Under the pieces are notes generated by a model that did no database searches, was not told the origin of the DNA, and saw nothing but the letters and a program-made list of their open reading frames with translations. Shown one piece after another: positions 1 through 45,426 of a DNA stretch of 64,000 bases. The position numbers and the translations under genes are program-made. Origin of the DNA: Pseudorasbora parva (taxonomy: Eukaryota > Chordata > Actinopteri > Cypriniformes > Gobionidae); contig NC_090188.1 of NCBI RefSeq assembly GCF_024679245.1, forward strand, positions 35,466,451 through 35,530,450, given 5' to 3'. The stretch's first letter is position 1, and each line of letters starts with the position of its first letter.

Positions 1-40
1 AAATTTTGTATTCTCAGTGTGAACATTGACTATTCTTTAC

Positions 41-187
41 CATCAGAACTGCAACTTCAAGGCCTGTGAGAACTTCCAAGCATTCAATAACAATTCCAGT
101 GTCATTTGGACTGTCACTTTTAGCTCCTGTCCTGGTCACAATTACTGCCATCACAAGCTTTTCAATTCCTGACTGTTCTTCATTTTC
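41..187 (-). pseudogene. Possible exon of a fish multicopy uncharacterised (SAM/SAMD3-like) protein
   Basis: A 49-codon open segment has a plausible acceptor (ATTGAAG) and donor (ATG|GTAAAG). Its translation includes SGIEKLVMAVIVTRTGAKSD and NDTGIVIECLEVLTGL, which resembles, from memory, the C-terminal exon of a multicopy teleost family annotated as SAMD3-like. A second segment around 375-465 (-) could encode a matching upstream piece (DIRCMAEFLGERTGDLIKEF) but is broken by a frameshift. Probably a decayed gene or retrocopy fragment; a partial gene running off the window edge is possible. Confidence 0.3.
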
Positions 188-1214
188 CTTCAATCATAAA
201 CAGCAGTGAGACTCATAACCTAAGAAATACTGATTAAAAGAGAAAATCTCAACTCTGTTTGTATCTTACAATACTGATCAAACAAGTTAAGTCCAGTCAA
301 CAATATTATGGTTAAGTAACCAACAATAATTTATTTAAATTCACACATTTGGTATATTGAAATTAAGTTTGCATACGTTGAATTCTTTGATGAGATCTCC
401 TGTACGTTCCCCAAGGAATTCTGCCATGCAGCGGATGTCCACCTCTCGTCATATCAAAAGGACACTGTTCATCCTAAAAGAAAGAAATTAATCAATGATA
501 TCTCCTCTAAGGGCCGTGACATTTACCAAACATGCTCTAAACAGTGCCAATAGCATAGCAACACCCTGGATAAGCAATCAAAATCAGCAGCACATTTTAG
601 ATAAGTTAAATATGTGAAAAATTATGCTTTTTCCTTTAAAATTTACTAAAGAAAACCAGATTAAAGGGTTAGTTCACACAAAATAAAATTTCATGTACTC
701 ACCCACGTCATCCGAGACCCATTTTTTGATTAAATCTGATCCACACATAGGCAGCAACGACAATGCACCTTTAAGGTCCAATAGGCCCTATATATTAAAA
801 ATGACATTCATATTACATCAAGTAGACAACTTGGACAATTTAAAACAGCTTTTTCAAATATAAATTACAAAAAAGTCCTTACCTTTGTCAGAAATGAGTC
901 TGCATCAAGGAACTCCAGTGCATGTGTGCCTCGTGCTGTGAGCTGCATTAAGCATGCGTTTTAGCAGGAAATGCTTCTAAATTGAAAACAGCTCATTTGT
1001 ATCATGTTGGATTAATTCAATATTCTCTCGAGTTGAAATTATTCAAAAATAATAGCTAAATCCTTAACAACCACATTTAGTAGCTTTTATTCCAGTAATT
1101 TTTAAATAATTTCAATGCAAAAAACTGTCAAAAAAACAAGAAATTAATTTTGTTAAATAAAGTTTACATATTAAATTCAATGAAATCTACAAACCCACAG
1201 ATTGACTTTTTACA
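188..1214. other. Repeat-derived sequence left of the LINE
   Basis: AT-rich. About 661-790 carries the start of the common TTAAAGGGTTAGTTCAC MITE family and its internal sequence (reverse). The piece at about 375-465 is the frameshifted coding remnant mentioned for the pseudogene exon. Nothing else is recognisable. Confidence 0.5.
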
Positions 1215-1833
1215 GTGTACTTTCCAGCCTTTATTGAGGAATTTACAGAACTGTTATCAATAAGTTCCTCTGAGTTTGACAGTTTTGCTATTGCTGGGGA
1301 TTTTAAAATTCACATAGACAATCCTGAATCCAGTACAACAAAAGAGCTCATGACTATTCTTAACACTTTTGATTTGACACAGCATGTACATGGACTCACA
1401 CACAATCGTGGACACACTCTATATTTAGTTATCAGTAAGGGTCTAAATATTTCATGGATTGTTATTAAGGATGTGGCACTGTCTGATCATTTCTGTATTT
1501 TCTTTGATATATCAATCTCTCCTGCCATTGAAGCTAGATCTGTCTCTGTAAAAAAGAGATGCTTAAATGAGAACACTAATGTGCTGTTTATGAAGGCTTT
1601 ATCTCTTACACCAAGCATATTTGCTGACTCTGTTGATTTTCTCCTTGACTCCTTTAACTCAAAAGTTAAAGAGTGTACTTGATGATATTGCTCCTGAAAG
1701 TCAGGAAAAAGAGTGGAAAACAAAAGGCACCATGGAGAAACTCAACACCAGTTCAAATAATGAAAAAGCAATGCAGAAAATCTGAACGAAAGTGGCGGAA
1801 GACAAAATTTGTATTCCATTATAACATCTATAA
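1215..1833 (+). mobile_element. L2/CR1-like LINE fragment: C-terminal endonuclease region (5' part)
   Basis: The reading frame gives FAIAGDFKIHIDNP, LTQHVHGLTHNRGHTL, LVISKGLNIS and DVALSDHFCIFFDIS, the C-terminal APE-type endonuclease motifs of fish non-LTR retrotransposons (GDF, NRGHTL, LSDH). A frameshift and stop near 1680 move the frame; coding continues to HYNIY, where the element is cut by an insertion at 1834. There is no intact start. The 3' part resumes at 6140. Confidence 0.8.
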
Positions 1834-2678
1834 TGTGGTGAGACCTGGTATTTATCTCAGGTCCTGATTAACCCTTAGGATACAATATTAATAATTGCAA
1901 CTAAGTAGCCTTGTGCTGATCAGAATCAGGTCTAAACCTACACTAGCTTGTTTAACATTTACCAGTAATCTAGGTGAATGACCCTCTACCTTTAAATGAA
2001 CAATATGAAATCAATAATCAGTCAATAACCATTTGAATGAATTCATGCTTACCCTCCAGCAGATTCTCTTATGGATGGTTGGTTGACCTTGGCCTTGTAG
2101 GATGCACTATAATGCTCTGTCTATTCTTATAGAACTGTCTTTATAAGCTGAAGTAAAAACTGAACAGTACTTTGTCTTTATAAATAAACATTTATTTATA
2201 CAAAAGATAAAAATACTGGTTACACAATAATCAATAGTTATTAGCAAAATATCAAAAGGTTACAGATTATAATACTTCAGCTTTTCCAATCTCAACAGTG
2301 CAGTCCTGTATGAGTGAAATATAATACAAAGGATAATTACCTTCAGGGCTTGACATTAACTTTTTTGCTCACCAGCCACCGTGGCTAGTGGTTTTCCAAA
2401 GTAACTAGCCCCTCAGCATTTTCACCGGCCACAATTTTGCGGTTTGGAAATTACATTTTATATGATTAAAGTTGACTTTGGCATGTTTAAATTACTTGTT
2501 TTTTAGTCAATTTACTTGTTTTTGAAGATTTAAAACCCTTTCAAACTTTGACATGCAGAGTGACCATCCAAATCAAGACTACATTGTATATCAGCTGGGA
2601 TGTGCAGGTGGGCAAGGGCTGGACAATTACAGCAAATTATATGTGTGCATGTGTATTTAATTATTCAGGCACAAGGAG

Positions 2679-2994
2679 CAGTGTTGGGCAAGCTACTTGG
2701 AAAATGTAGTGAGCTAAGATACCAGTTACTCTACATTCAATTAAGCTTCACTACACTGAAGCTGGGGGTAGCAGTAAGCTAAGCTACAGCAACTTGGCAA
2801 AAGTATGTTCATCTGTATGTGTATGATATGCATACGCACCTGTGATTGCATGTTTATGCTCAATTTAGACTTGGGCACTTTTGCAGGAAACTGTAAGTTA
2901 ATTTACTATTCAACTCAGCTCAAAGTACAGTAGCAAAAGAATTAAGACCTGCTGCAAACAGTACCAACATGGCAAAAAACAAAACGTGCCTATT

Positions 2995-3040
<46 letters not shown>

Positions 3041-3794
3041 CCCTTGTTTATATTACATTGTGGGGACCAAATGTCCCCATAAGGATAGTAAAACCTGAGA
3101 TTACCTACATTGTGGGAACCAGCCAGCGGTTCCCACTTTTCAGAAGGCTTATAAATCATACTGGATGGGGTTTTTTTGAGAGAGTAAAATTGCAGAATGT
3201 TCCTGTGATGGGTAAGTTTAGGGGCAGTGTTGGGGGATTGAAAATACGTTTTTAAAAGTATAAAAACCATTACGTCTATGGAGAGTGTCCACAAAGATAG
3301 TGAACCAGACGCGCGCGCGTGCGTGCGTGTGTGTGTGTGTGTTCTAATGAAAAATTAATTAATTCATATCAAGAGGTGGCCATGCCGGATCCCTATGCTT
3401 TTAATAAGAGCTGTTTATTCAACAGACACAATAGATTATTTTAAAACTTTGCACTGAAGACGATTCTCTTCTGTCACTGCGCGGATGACGCGCATGCAAC
3501 AGCGAACTGAGCGCTCGGAAACAAACGTCAACTAGATAGTGCGCGTATCCAGTGCTTGCGCCGAATCCGTCTTTCCACGCTCACTGCCAAAGGAGTCCTT
3601 TGGAAGGCTCACGCGCATCTGTGCGCGTCTGCGCGAAACAGAAAGGAACATAGAATGTGAAGTATATCGATGACTTGGCAGTTGTGTTTCCAATTTGAGC
3701 TTGATCTTCAGAAATGCTTGGGAAATTGCAAACGAAAAATGTAGTTAAGCTAGTAGCGTCACTACTTGTAGTAGCGACGCTATGCCCAACACTG
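2679..3794. mobile_element. Nested hAT-like MITE (CAGTGTTGGGCA ends)
   Basis: Left end CAGTGTTGGGCAAGCTACTT, right end reverse-complement CAGTGTTGGGCATAGCG. No clean 8-bp duplication is left, so boundaries are inferred from the terminal repeats. It contains a TG microsatellite (about 2997-3037), a GTCCCCA-rich microsatellite flank and a CpG-rich 3300-3700 segment. Confidence 0.5.
2997..3037 (+). repeat. (TG)n microsatellite
   Basis: About 20 TG units. The flanking sequence with GTGGGGACC and GATGGGTAAGTTTAGG recurs beside other TG arrays in this window. Confidence 0.9.
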
Positions 3795-4277
3795 GAGAAC
3801 TGATTGCACGTGTGACAGAGAGAGCACGCTTCTGTTGTGTGTCCTCACGCGATTCCGCCTATCCCGCCTTCACTTACTGCAAGTTGATCGATAAAGAATT
3901 GAAATAAAATTGTAATTTTGTGATACGACGGTCTTGGCATTTCATTTGGCTGTAGGGTGAAATTATATTCAACCCGCCAAAGTGGCTAGTGGGAGTGGCT
4001 GCATTTGACAGCCCGCCTTTGGCGGGTTGGCGGAATGTCAAGCCCTGATTACCTTGTATGCAGTTCAAAGCAATAGATGTAAAAGTAACTAATTCTCATT
4101 TGAGCAATTCAAGTTAAAATCATACAGCAGAGCAGTTAGCAAGTATTCGTAGAGATTTTTCTATGAGGATAAATCTATCAATCAAATCAAAAGATGAACA
4201 CCAAAGAGTCAAAAGGCATAGGTATATATACACAGTCATTGGGTATTTCCAGATGAACTTAAACTGCTGACTGTCTA

Positions 4278-5919
4278 CAGTCCCTGACAAAAGTCTTGTC
4301 GCTTATCTATTTTCTAGAAATACCTGATATTAACCTGACTTTTAATTAATTCATTGGTGTTAGAAATAGCTAATATGAAAAGCTAAAACCCTCCCAAATG
4401 ATGTTTAATGCACTGAAATAAATAATTTTCACAGAAAAAATATTTATCATTTAATCAAGACAGAAAGGTCAAATTTTGGCAAGACAAAAGTTTTGTCGCC
4501 TATACAGAAATTGAACAAATTTACTGCAAATACAAAAATATGTCAGCAAATTAAGTTGTGGTGCTGTGAGATCCAAATTTAATATCTTGTATGACTTCCA
4601 TGAGCTTGAAGGACTGCATCCATGCGGTTTGGCAAGGATTCATACAATTTATTGACGAAGTCATCAGGAATAGCTAAGAAAGCAGTCTTGCATGCCTCCC
4701 AGAGTTCATCAATATTCTTTGGTTTCATCTTCCATGCATCCTCTTTCATCCTACCCCACATATGCTCAATGATGTTCATGTCTGGTGACTGGGCTGGCCA
4801 ATCCTGGAGCATCTTGATCTTCTTCACCTTGAGGAACTTTAATGTGGAGATGGAAGTATGCGATGGAGCACCGTCCTGCTGCAGAATTTGGCCTCTTTAA
4901 TGGTTGGGGATATAAGAGGTAGCTAAGATTTCTTGGTATTTTAGACTATTGATGTTGCCTTCCACCCTGCAGATCTCTCGCACACCCCCATACTGGATGT
5001 AACCCCAGACCATGATTTTTCCGCCACCAAACTTCACTGTTTTCTGGGTGAATCTTGGATCCATTCTGGCTCCAGTAGGTCTCCTGCAATATTTGCGGCG
5101 ACTGTGGTGTAATTCAACAGAAGATTCATCTGAAAAATCCACCTTCTGCCACTTTTCCAGCGTCCATCCTTTTAGCAGGCTGTGGGCCTTGGCAAATGCC
5201 ACACGGTTTTTCAATTGTCTTTTGTTTAGTGCTGGCTTCTGGGCACTGATTCGACCATGGAGGCCATTTCGAGACACAATCCGACAAACTGTTCTGGTTG
5301 ACACAGGGACTTCAGGTGACCAGGTCTCGTGGAGCTCTGCTGCCGTGGAAAATGGGCTGGCCTTGGATTTTCGAGCCAACAAACGGTCCTCTCGAGCAGT
5401 TGTCTTGCGGGGTCTGCCTGACCTGGGCTTGTCAAAAACGTCTCCAGTCTCTTCAAATCTTTTTTTTATCCTCTGTACTTGACGCTGAGACACATTGAAG
5501 GTGTCTGCCACATCAACAGTGGATCTGGTCTTCAGCCTCTTGATAATCAAAACTTTAGTCACTGGGTGAATCTTAGGCATGTTTGCAGAGGTCTAGTTGC
5601 AGTTGATGTGAAGGTCTAGTGTACTGGGGTTCTTTTTATACACACTTGAGACCAATTGATCCATTATTAGTCACAGGGGAAGCTCATATGACAAGGTGAC
5701 AATACTTATGTCTTTGCAAAAATTGACTTAATGGGCTTTATCAAGCTGTGAATATTAGAATACTTTTTGAAAGTTTAGTTTTTCACTGAAACATTATCAC
5801 AAAATCTGGTGGGATTAAAATGAGCCATTTCTTGTAAAAAAAAATCTTGATTAGAAATATATTTCAGCATCACTTTAGGTCAATTTGTACACAAGCGAAA
5901 AGACTTTTGTCAGGGACTG
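4278..5919 (-). mobile_element. Tc1-like transposon, near full length, inactivated transposase
   Basis: Terminal repeats CAGTCCCTGACAAAAGTC and GACTTTTGTCAGGGACTG are flanked by TA duplications (4276-4277, 5920-5921). The transposase runs on the minus strand from 5580. The N-terminal paired-type HTH (VADTFNVSQRQVQRIKKRF) and GRPRK hook are intact. The catalytic DD34E motifs can be placed: D in KVDFSDES, D in the QQDGAPSH segment after a frameshift near 4897, E in NIIEHMWG. The frame breaks at about 4897 and resumes down to 4579. Confidence 0.92.
4579..5580 (-). pseudogene. Tc1 transposase pseudogene
   Basis: Start MPKIHPVTKVLIIKRLKTRS at 5580. 227 codons run to a stop at 4897, then a shifted frame carries the C-terminal third (LQDWPAQSPDMNIIEHMWG and onward) to 4579. 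Together they make about 340 residues, the usual Tc1 length. One frameshift is the main lesion, so this is a comparatively young copy. Confidence 0.88.
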
Positions 5920-6139
5920 TATTAGTAACTGCTGACTGGCTATCAGTTGATTTTTATCAATGACCCAGGTTATCAGGCGATCTTGTCAGAGGTTGCTGGT
6001 TCCTTCATGTTCTTTCTTCCTTTCCTTCCTCTTTGCTTAACGTTCTTTCTCATATGTGTATGTGTGTATAAGTCTGCAAGTGTATTTGTAAGTTCACAAT
6101 ACCTTTTAATATTTATATTTGAATCTTCCCTTACAATAA

Positions 6140-6567
6140 AGATAGCCTTCATGCTTTCAATGTTAAACTAGGAAAAGCTAGACAGACCTTCTTTTCAAAT
6201 ATTATAAACAGAAACATTAACAACACACGCACTCTTTTTGCTACTGTAGACAGACTAACAAACCCCCCGAGTCACATTCCAAGAGAAATGCTCTCAGACA
6301 GCAAATGCAGCGAGTTTGCTTCCTTCTTCTCAGAGAAAATCAAGAATATCAGAAAGGCAATCAGCACATCCTTGAGTTGCTCTGGGGTCAGACAGATCCG
6401 ATCAAAGCCTAAGAAAGTTACTATGTCTGATTTCAAAACAATTGACGGTAAAATGTTAGAAGACACAGTACAGCACCTTAAAACATCAACCTGCACCATT
6501 GACACACTCCCCACTTCTTTTTTCAAAAGTGTGTTTAACTGTTTGGAAGCAGATCTCCTAGAAGTGG
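6140..6567 (+). mobile_element. L2/CR1-like LINE fragment: linker between endonuclease and RT (3' part)
   Basis: The sequence continues exactly where the fragment at 1215-1833 stops. The frame reads KDSLHAFNVKLGKARQTFFS, LFATVDRLTNPPSHIP, EFASFFSEKIKNIRKAIS and CTIDTLPTSFFKSVF, the region before the reverse transcriptase. It ends at about 6567 before any RT motif, so the copy is dead. Confidence 0.75.
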
Positions 6568-7567
6568 TAAACTCAGAAGCTAACTACGTTTACTACTACT
6601 GTTTAGTTGCTTACAGATCGCTCACTCGACCGTTGTAGCTAACATTACCATCTCCACCATCTAAGTTGAAACAAAGTCATTTGACAAGGCTTCTAGTCAA
6701 TTTGTTAAATAAATCTACATTTTTGAGAACTGAAATGAACTGAACTGAAGTCAGTTCTCAAAAAATTTGCAGCGGGTGAGTAGTAAACATGACACTGACT
6801 ATTTTGAGTGGCTTCTACATTACTTTGTTTGGCGAAATAAATCGACTTTTAAATCAGTACTCTACGGTCAAACTGTAACGTTACTGTAAACAACACATTT
6901 ACAAGCTACCCAGTTCAGTTTGTGATTTAAAGTTAAGAAGCTATCATTGTAAAATCATTGCCATGACGGATGGTATAGATGTGTTAGCTGTCATTGAGGG
7001 ACAATTACATCCTAGGGACATCCTACATTACATCCTAGGGACAATTTCTAGGGAAATAAATGGACCAGTAAAACAATTTTTGACCTTTAATAAGCCACAA
7101 ACCCTCTATTTAGATATCAGAGAACAATTTAAAATATTGTTTCAAATCATTCTAGCTCACCTTTAATTTAGTTTTGCCTGTATATGTTTTGATGACTCTG
7201 TGATGGTATAGACTTCTATTATATGAATCACTACTGAAGAAAAAAAAGACACCTATATTGTCAGACACAGACGAGGACATAGAGGTAAGTGGAACGTGAA
7301 AAGGGGGGGTGAAATGCTGTTTCATGCATACTGAGCTTTTTACACTGTTAAAGACTTAAATTCCCATCCTAAACATAGACAAAAATTCAAAAACTAAGTT
7401 GGACGTTTGATGGAGTATTTCTGTGTCAAAAATACTCCTTCCGGTTTCTCACAAGTTTCGGAGAGTTTTTTTCGAGTATGGGTCCGCTTGACGTCGACAG
7501 AGCGGAATGTCCATGTATGGGCCGTACAGGCTCTTCTCCCGGAACAGGCAGGGTAACGGCTCACTGC
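6568..7567. other. Intergenic repeat-like sequence
   Basis: No recognisable gene. A local direct duplication (CATCCTAGGGACA) occurs at about 7010-7045. A short open frame at 6963-7166 has no recognisable domain. A CpG-rich segment at 7430-7560 resembles the end of another DNA transposon. A splice-donor-like GAG|GTAAGT lies near 7285. Confidence 0.4.
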
Positions 7568-8096
7568 TAGCCTAGAAATCTAGACGCACCCTAGCAGCAG
7601 CAAATTTAATCTGCCCTCGAGTGTCGTCTAGCAACTCTCAATACCTTTCTGAGCTGTATTCGCCTAACTCTTGCAGGGCCAATCACATCATGTATAAAAG
7701 TCGGTGGGCGGGGCCATAATGACGACGGCCGAGTTGCGCTTGCGTGCTTCTAGTAAACACAGAAACTGGCGAACGGCGGTCTTTCGAATCCGCTCTGATC
7801 GCGACTCTGGAAGACTTGGAGTTAAGCTTTTCTCTGAGAAAAGAACAAAGAACGGCACTGAAGTCATTCTTAAAAAGGGAAGATGTGTTCGGAGTTTAGC
7901 CGACCGGATACAGCAAATGTTTAATCTGTCAACAAGCTCTGCTTCACCTTCGTTGCTCTGGTTGGTTGTAGCGCTATCCTATCGTGTGCAGAGGGAGTTT
8001 GAAAGACAACCGTTTATCCCGCCCCTCGGATTGAGCCCTGTCTATGGTGAGTTTCCAGACCAAACATCATGATGTGGGTCTGGCTTGTCAGGCTAC
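7568..8096 (+). mobile_element. Family A hAT-type MITE, copy 1
   Basis: Imperfect terminal inverted repeats start TAGCCTAGAAATCTAGACGC and end GTCTGGCTTGTCAGGCTAC. An 8-bp direct repeat CTCACTGC flanks it (7560-7567, 8097-8104). It is over 80% alike by eye to copies at 15849 and 50734. An open frame of 122 codons (7704-8072) runs through the interior. Confidence 0.8.
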
Positions 8097-8104
8097 CTCA
8101 CTGC

Positions 8105-8899
8105 TTCATGAGGCTTCATTTCCCCATCCCCATGACAAAGACAGGTAAGTAGCACAACAGGTACGTAGACAAATGTCATGGGTGGTGATCGGTGCAATGA
8201 GGGTTCGTGACTGTCATGCTTATATGTGGCTCTGGTGATGATGTGCAGGTGATCAGAATGCTGGTGATTGTGAACGAGTGAGTGTGGCATACGCATCCGT
8301 GTCCGATGATGCAGGAAGTGCAGTTGTGACGTATATCTGGCCTGGTCTGAGGGTCAATAAATTAACAACATTATTAGGTGAACTATCCCTTTAACTCAAC
8401 AACACTTTCACCATACTGTGCTTGCTGCTCTATAGGAAAAAAACCAAATTTTTCATGTATTGATTTTTGTTGTTTAATTTTGGGGGATACTTATTTTAAG
8501 CACATAATAAATTCTTTGTCCATATGGTACTATTATCTGTCCTGGTAGTTATGCAATGCATCATGTTGGTTTTATAAGATTATGTTATATGTTGTGCATT
8601 AATTTTGGTTGTTACGAACAGCATTAATGGTAGCAGTGATAGCCAATAACTGTACAAGAGGACATCTCCACAGAGGAGAGGGGGAGACTATAGGTATAGG
8701 GTTATCAACCAGAACATGTTCCTACACCATGCATGCCTGAAATCAGTGACATCTGATAAGAAAATATGTGAGCAACTGCACATTCAGCGATAGACACACC
8801 TTTCTAATAACTATTAACTATGTTGACTTTGACAATCATAATGTACGAACTTGCGTTAGGTTCACCAAATCACCAAATCTTTACAACCTCCTGTATATT
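8105..8899. other. No gene seen; repeat-like
   Basis: It includes the end of a GGTGAACTATCCCTTTAA MITE near 8380-8395. The rest is AT-rich and unassigned. Confidence 0.4.
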
Positions 8900-9132
8900 T
8901 GAAGGATGTTTTATTTTTATATCAGACCGCTATTGTGGATCTGACCATTTTATTTTATTTTTTATTATCTTTACAATTGTTTTAACTCTCCTTGTTTTTA
9001 ATTTCATACACATGGTATTCTTTTTTCTCATGCATATGTTACCACTATTTTAATTCATTTCTGTGTAAAGCACTTTGAATTGCCATTGCGTATGAAATGT
9101 GCCATACAAATAAACTTGCCTTGTCTTGCCTT
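8900..9132 (+). mobile_element. LINE 3' end (L2-like) with (CTTGC)n-type tail
   Basis: It ends with AAAGCACTTTGAATTGCC, a CATACAAATAAACTTGCC stretch and a CTTGC repeat tail, the familiar teleost L2-like 3' terminus in + orientation. It could be the 3' end of the LINE seen at 1215 and 6140, but that cannot be proved here. Confidence 0.6.
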
Positions 9133-9570
9133 ATATATTCCAACCTGTATAGTATTTTCTGACTAAACTAATAACACTTTTTGACTTAGTTCTTTCTAAC
9201 TTAATAAACATGTTTTTATTTTCAAATTAATTTTGATATAAATGCAATCACCATGGTTCATAATTATGCAGGATCATTGCCAAATAGCAGAGCATAGGCC
9301 CTGAGATTAGCAAGAGTGTGTCAATGGGATAAAAATAGTTGAAACACAACAGCTCTATAGTCTCTTACAGATGAAATGACTGTGTGTGTGTGTGTGTGTG
9401 AGGAGATCATCTTGCAGGTGAAGTGTTAACTGCAGATAATAGAAGTTAAGAGTCGATTACACTGGGAGTGTGGCTGTGATTCACTGAGAGAGCAAGCTTC
9501 AGCAAGAGATTGGACCTTACCTTTAACCTTAGTGCCAATCAATGCCTTGCTGTCTGCTTGATCTAATCAC
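9133..9570 (+). promoter_or_regulatory. Upstream region of pla2g12b
   Basis: Mostly unique-looking sequence with a short TG array (about 9381-9400). GTTAACTGCAGATAAT (about 9426) is only a weak HNF1-like match. The transcription start is not identifiable. Confidence 0.35.
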
Positions 9571-9583
9571 AGGTCAAAGTCCC
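9571..9583 (+). promoter_or_regulatory. Candidate HNF4-type DR1 site upstream of pla2g12b
   Basis: AGGTCAAAGTCCC is a near-perfect match to the HNF4 motif with core CAAAGTCC and lies 126 bp before the start codon. HNF4A regulation of PLA2G12B in liver is established knowledge; binding at this site is inference. Confidence 0.6.
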
Positions 9584-9708
9584 TTCCACGAGGCACTATC
9601 AACAGTGTCTGTTTGTGCTGCTCACTCTTTCCCTTTAAGCCCTTTGAATCTATCTGTCTCCCCTTTTTCCTCGGAGCCTACAGACCTCCTAGGACCCGGT
9701 GCCAAATC

Positions 9709-26709
<17,001 letters not shown>

Positions 26710-27150
26710 AGACCTACAGACCACAAAAACACACCACATTCAACACATAGAAACACTTTACATGTTTAAACTACTCCACACAATGAGTCAGTATTACGAT
26801 GTATCTCATTAAAATGCAACCAGGTCATATTTCACCACAAACATTCAAAGAAACAATTAGGAAAATTTTCATCCTAAATTTTATTAATTATATTATTTTA
26901 ATTTTTCGTACTGTTGTGTTTTATAAATACAACTATTAAAAATATATATATTATTTAATTCATGTATCTTTATTTTCTTTACATTGTTTTTGGTTTTTTT
27001 GGTTTTACTTTTTGTTCCTCAAAATACACACATTTTATATTTTTGGGGTGAAATATGACCATTACATGTTCTTGACATGTTTATGAGATTCACCCCAGTA
27101 ACCCTGGTGCGAGTGGATCCAGTTTAGTTAAATAAAGAGTTTATATTGCA
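26710..27150 (+). other. pla2g12b: pla2g12b 3' UTR with poly(A) signal
   Basis: AT-rich unique-looking sequence after the stop. AATAAA lies at 27131-27136, followed by a T/G-rich stretch, so cleavage at about 27150-27160 is likely. An upstream ATTAAA near 26808 is a weaker alternative. Confidence 0.55.
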
Positions 27151-27243
27151 TTTGTAAAAGTGTCAGTCCCACTAATTTGTATTGTATGTGCTTGTGTATA
27201 GGTTTGTTATATAGGAAGATTTTATAAAAAAAAAAAAAAAAAA

Positions 27244-27305
<62 letters not shown>

Positions 27306-27873
27306 ATTGTACACACACACACACACACACCACACGCACACACACATATATAATCTCAATTTAAAAAATATATTTGTTCAAGTTAACACTAAATATTTAA
27401 TATTTACTGAAATAATTAAAATGTAGGGAACAGAAAAATTGCAATACACACTTTAGACAATAGATGACACTGTTAAATAATATTTAATGTGCTATTAAAA
27501 ATTGTTGTCAACCATATTTAAGTTGTTACATTGTTTTGGCATAATCAAAGTATTATGATTTTGTTGAACCTCAGTAGACTAGTAATATTTTTTTAAAAGA
27601 TGTTTAATTGTCTGAATATCATATGCTGAAAACTAAATTAACCTAAGCCGAAGAGTTATTTGGCTTTTTGTTTTAAATGTAATTAAATGTAGAATCAGTG
27701 TTAAACAGTAACACACAGGAATGTTTATTGGCCTGTGAGAAACAATGTGACTACAGACTGTGAAAAATAACTTTACTGGCTGTAAAAATCATTTTGTTTT
27801 CACCATCAGTAAAATTGTGTTGAATGTAAATTATCCAAGGTTGCAAAATGAAATTCAGTTTCATGTTCTAAGC
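27151..27873. other. Intergenic spacer between convergent pla2g12b and oit3
   Basis: AT-rich DNA without ORFs. It contains a poly(A) run (27227-27244), an AT-dinucleotide array (about 27247-27300) and an AC array (about 27313-27346), then unremarkable AT-rich sequence. Confidence 0.7.
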
Positions 27874-27879
27874 TTTATT
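27874..27879 (-). other. oit3: Candidate poly(A) signal of oit3
   Basis: AATAAA on the minus strand (TTTATT on +), about 225 bp after the oit3 stop. It gives a short 3' UTR that stops before the pla2g12b 3' end, so the convergent transcripts need not overlap. Confidence 0.45.
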
Positions 27880-28104
27880 AAAATGATTATGTTATGATTA
27901 TGATTATAAATAATTGTTAATTGCACACACATCACCTACAGTAGCTTGAGACTGATATAGGTTTATATTAATATAGTGTCAGAAGCAGTGGAAGGAAGCA
28001 AGATGAGACCGACTTAAACAAATGCTCCTTATATTGATGATAATGTAAGGTTACTAAAGTAGCCTGTAGATGGCGTCGTTTTCATGTAGGTGAGCAATGT
28101 GGTC

Positions 28105-45426
<17,322 letters not shown>

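Larger units (their letters stand above)
2344..4047. mobile_element. Non-autonomous hAT-like element with 8-bp TSD
   Basis: Terminal inverted repeats CAGGGCTTGACATT (left) and AATGTCAAGCCCTG (right) are flanked by perfect 8-bp duplications ATTACCTT at 2336-2343 and 4048-4055, the hAT signature. There is no transposase ORF. It carries a second element inside (2679-3794). Confidence 0.8.
1834..6135. mobile_element. Solo-LTR-like insertion (TG...CA, 4-bp TSD) in the LINE, itself filled with hAT and Tc1 insertions
   Basis: The insertion begins TGTGGTGAGACC, ends CCCTTACA and is flanked by ATAA at 1830-1833 and 6136-6139. Removing it and one ATAA restores the LINE reading frame across the junction (Y-K-D). 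Without the nested hAT (2344-4047) and Tc1 (4278-5919) the insert is roughly 0.95 kb with no coding capacity. TG/CA ends and a 4-bp duplication suit a solo LTR. No PBS is visible, as expected for a solo LTR. Confidence 0.55.

Noticed and set aside
700..792. Exon-like minus-strand segment (GLLDLKGALSLLPMCGSDLI)
   Set aside because: It lies within a TTAAAGGGTTAGTTCAC-type MITE and matches that family's interior, so the splice-like ends are coincidental.
6963..7166. 67-codon open frame (MTDGIDVLAVIEGQL...)
   Set aside because: It includes a local direct duplication, has no recognisable domain, and lies between repeat fragments.
9613..9708. Upstream extension of the pla2g12b frame
   Set aside because: The frame is open upstream but has no ATG there (it would begin with TTG), and the signal peptide starts at the ATG at 9709.
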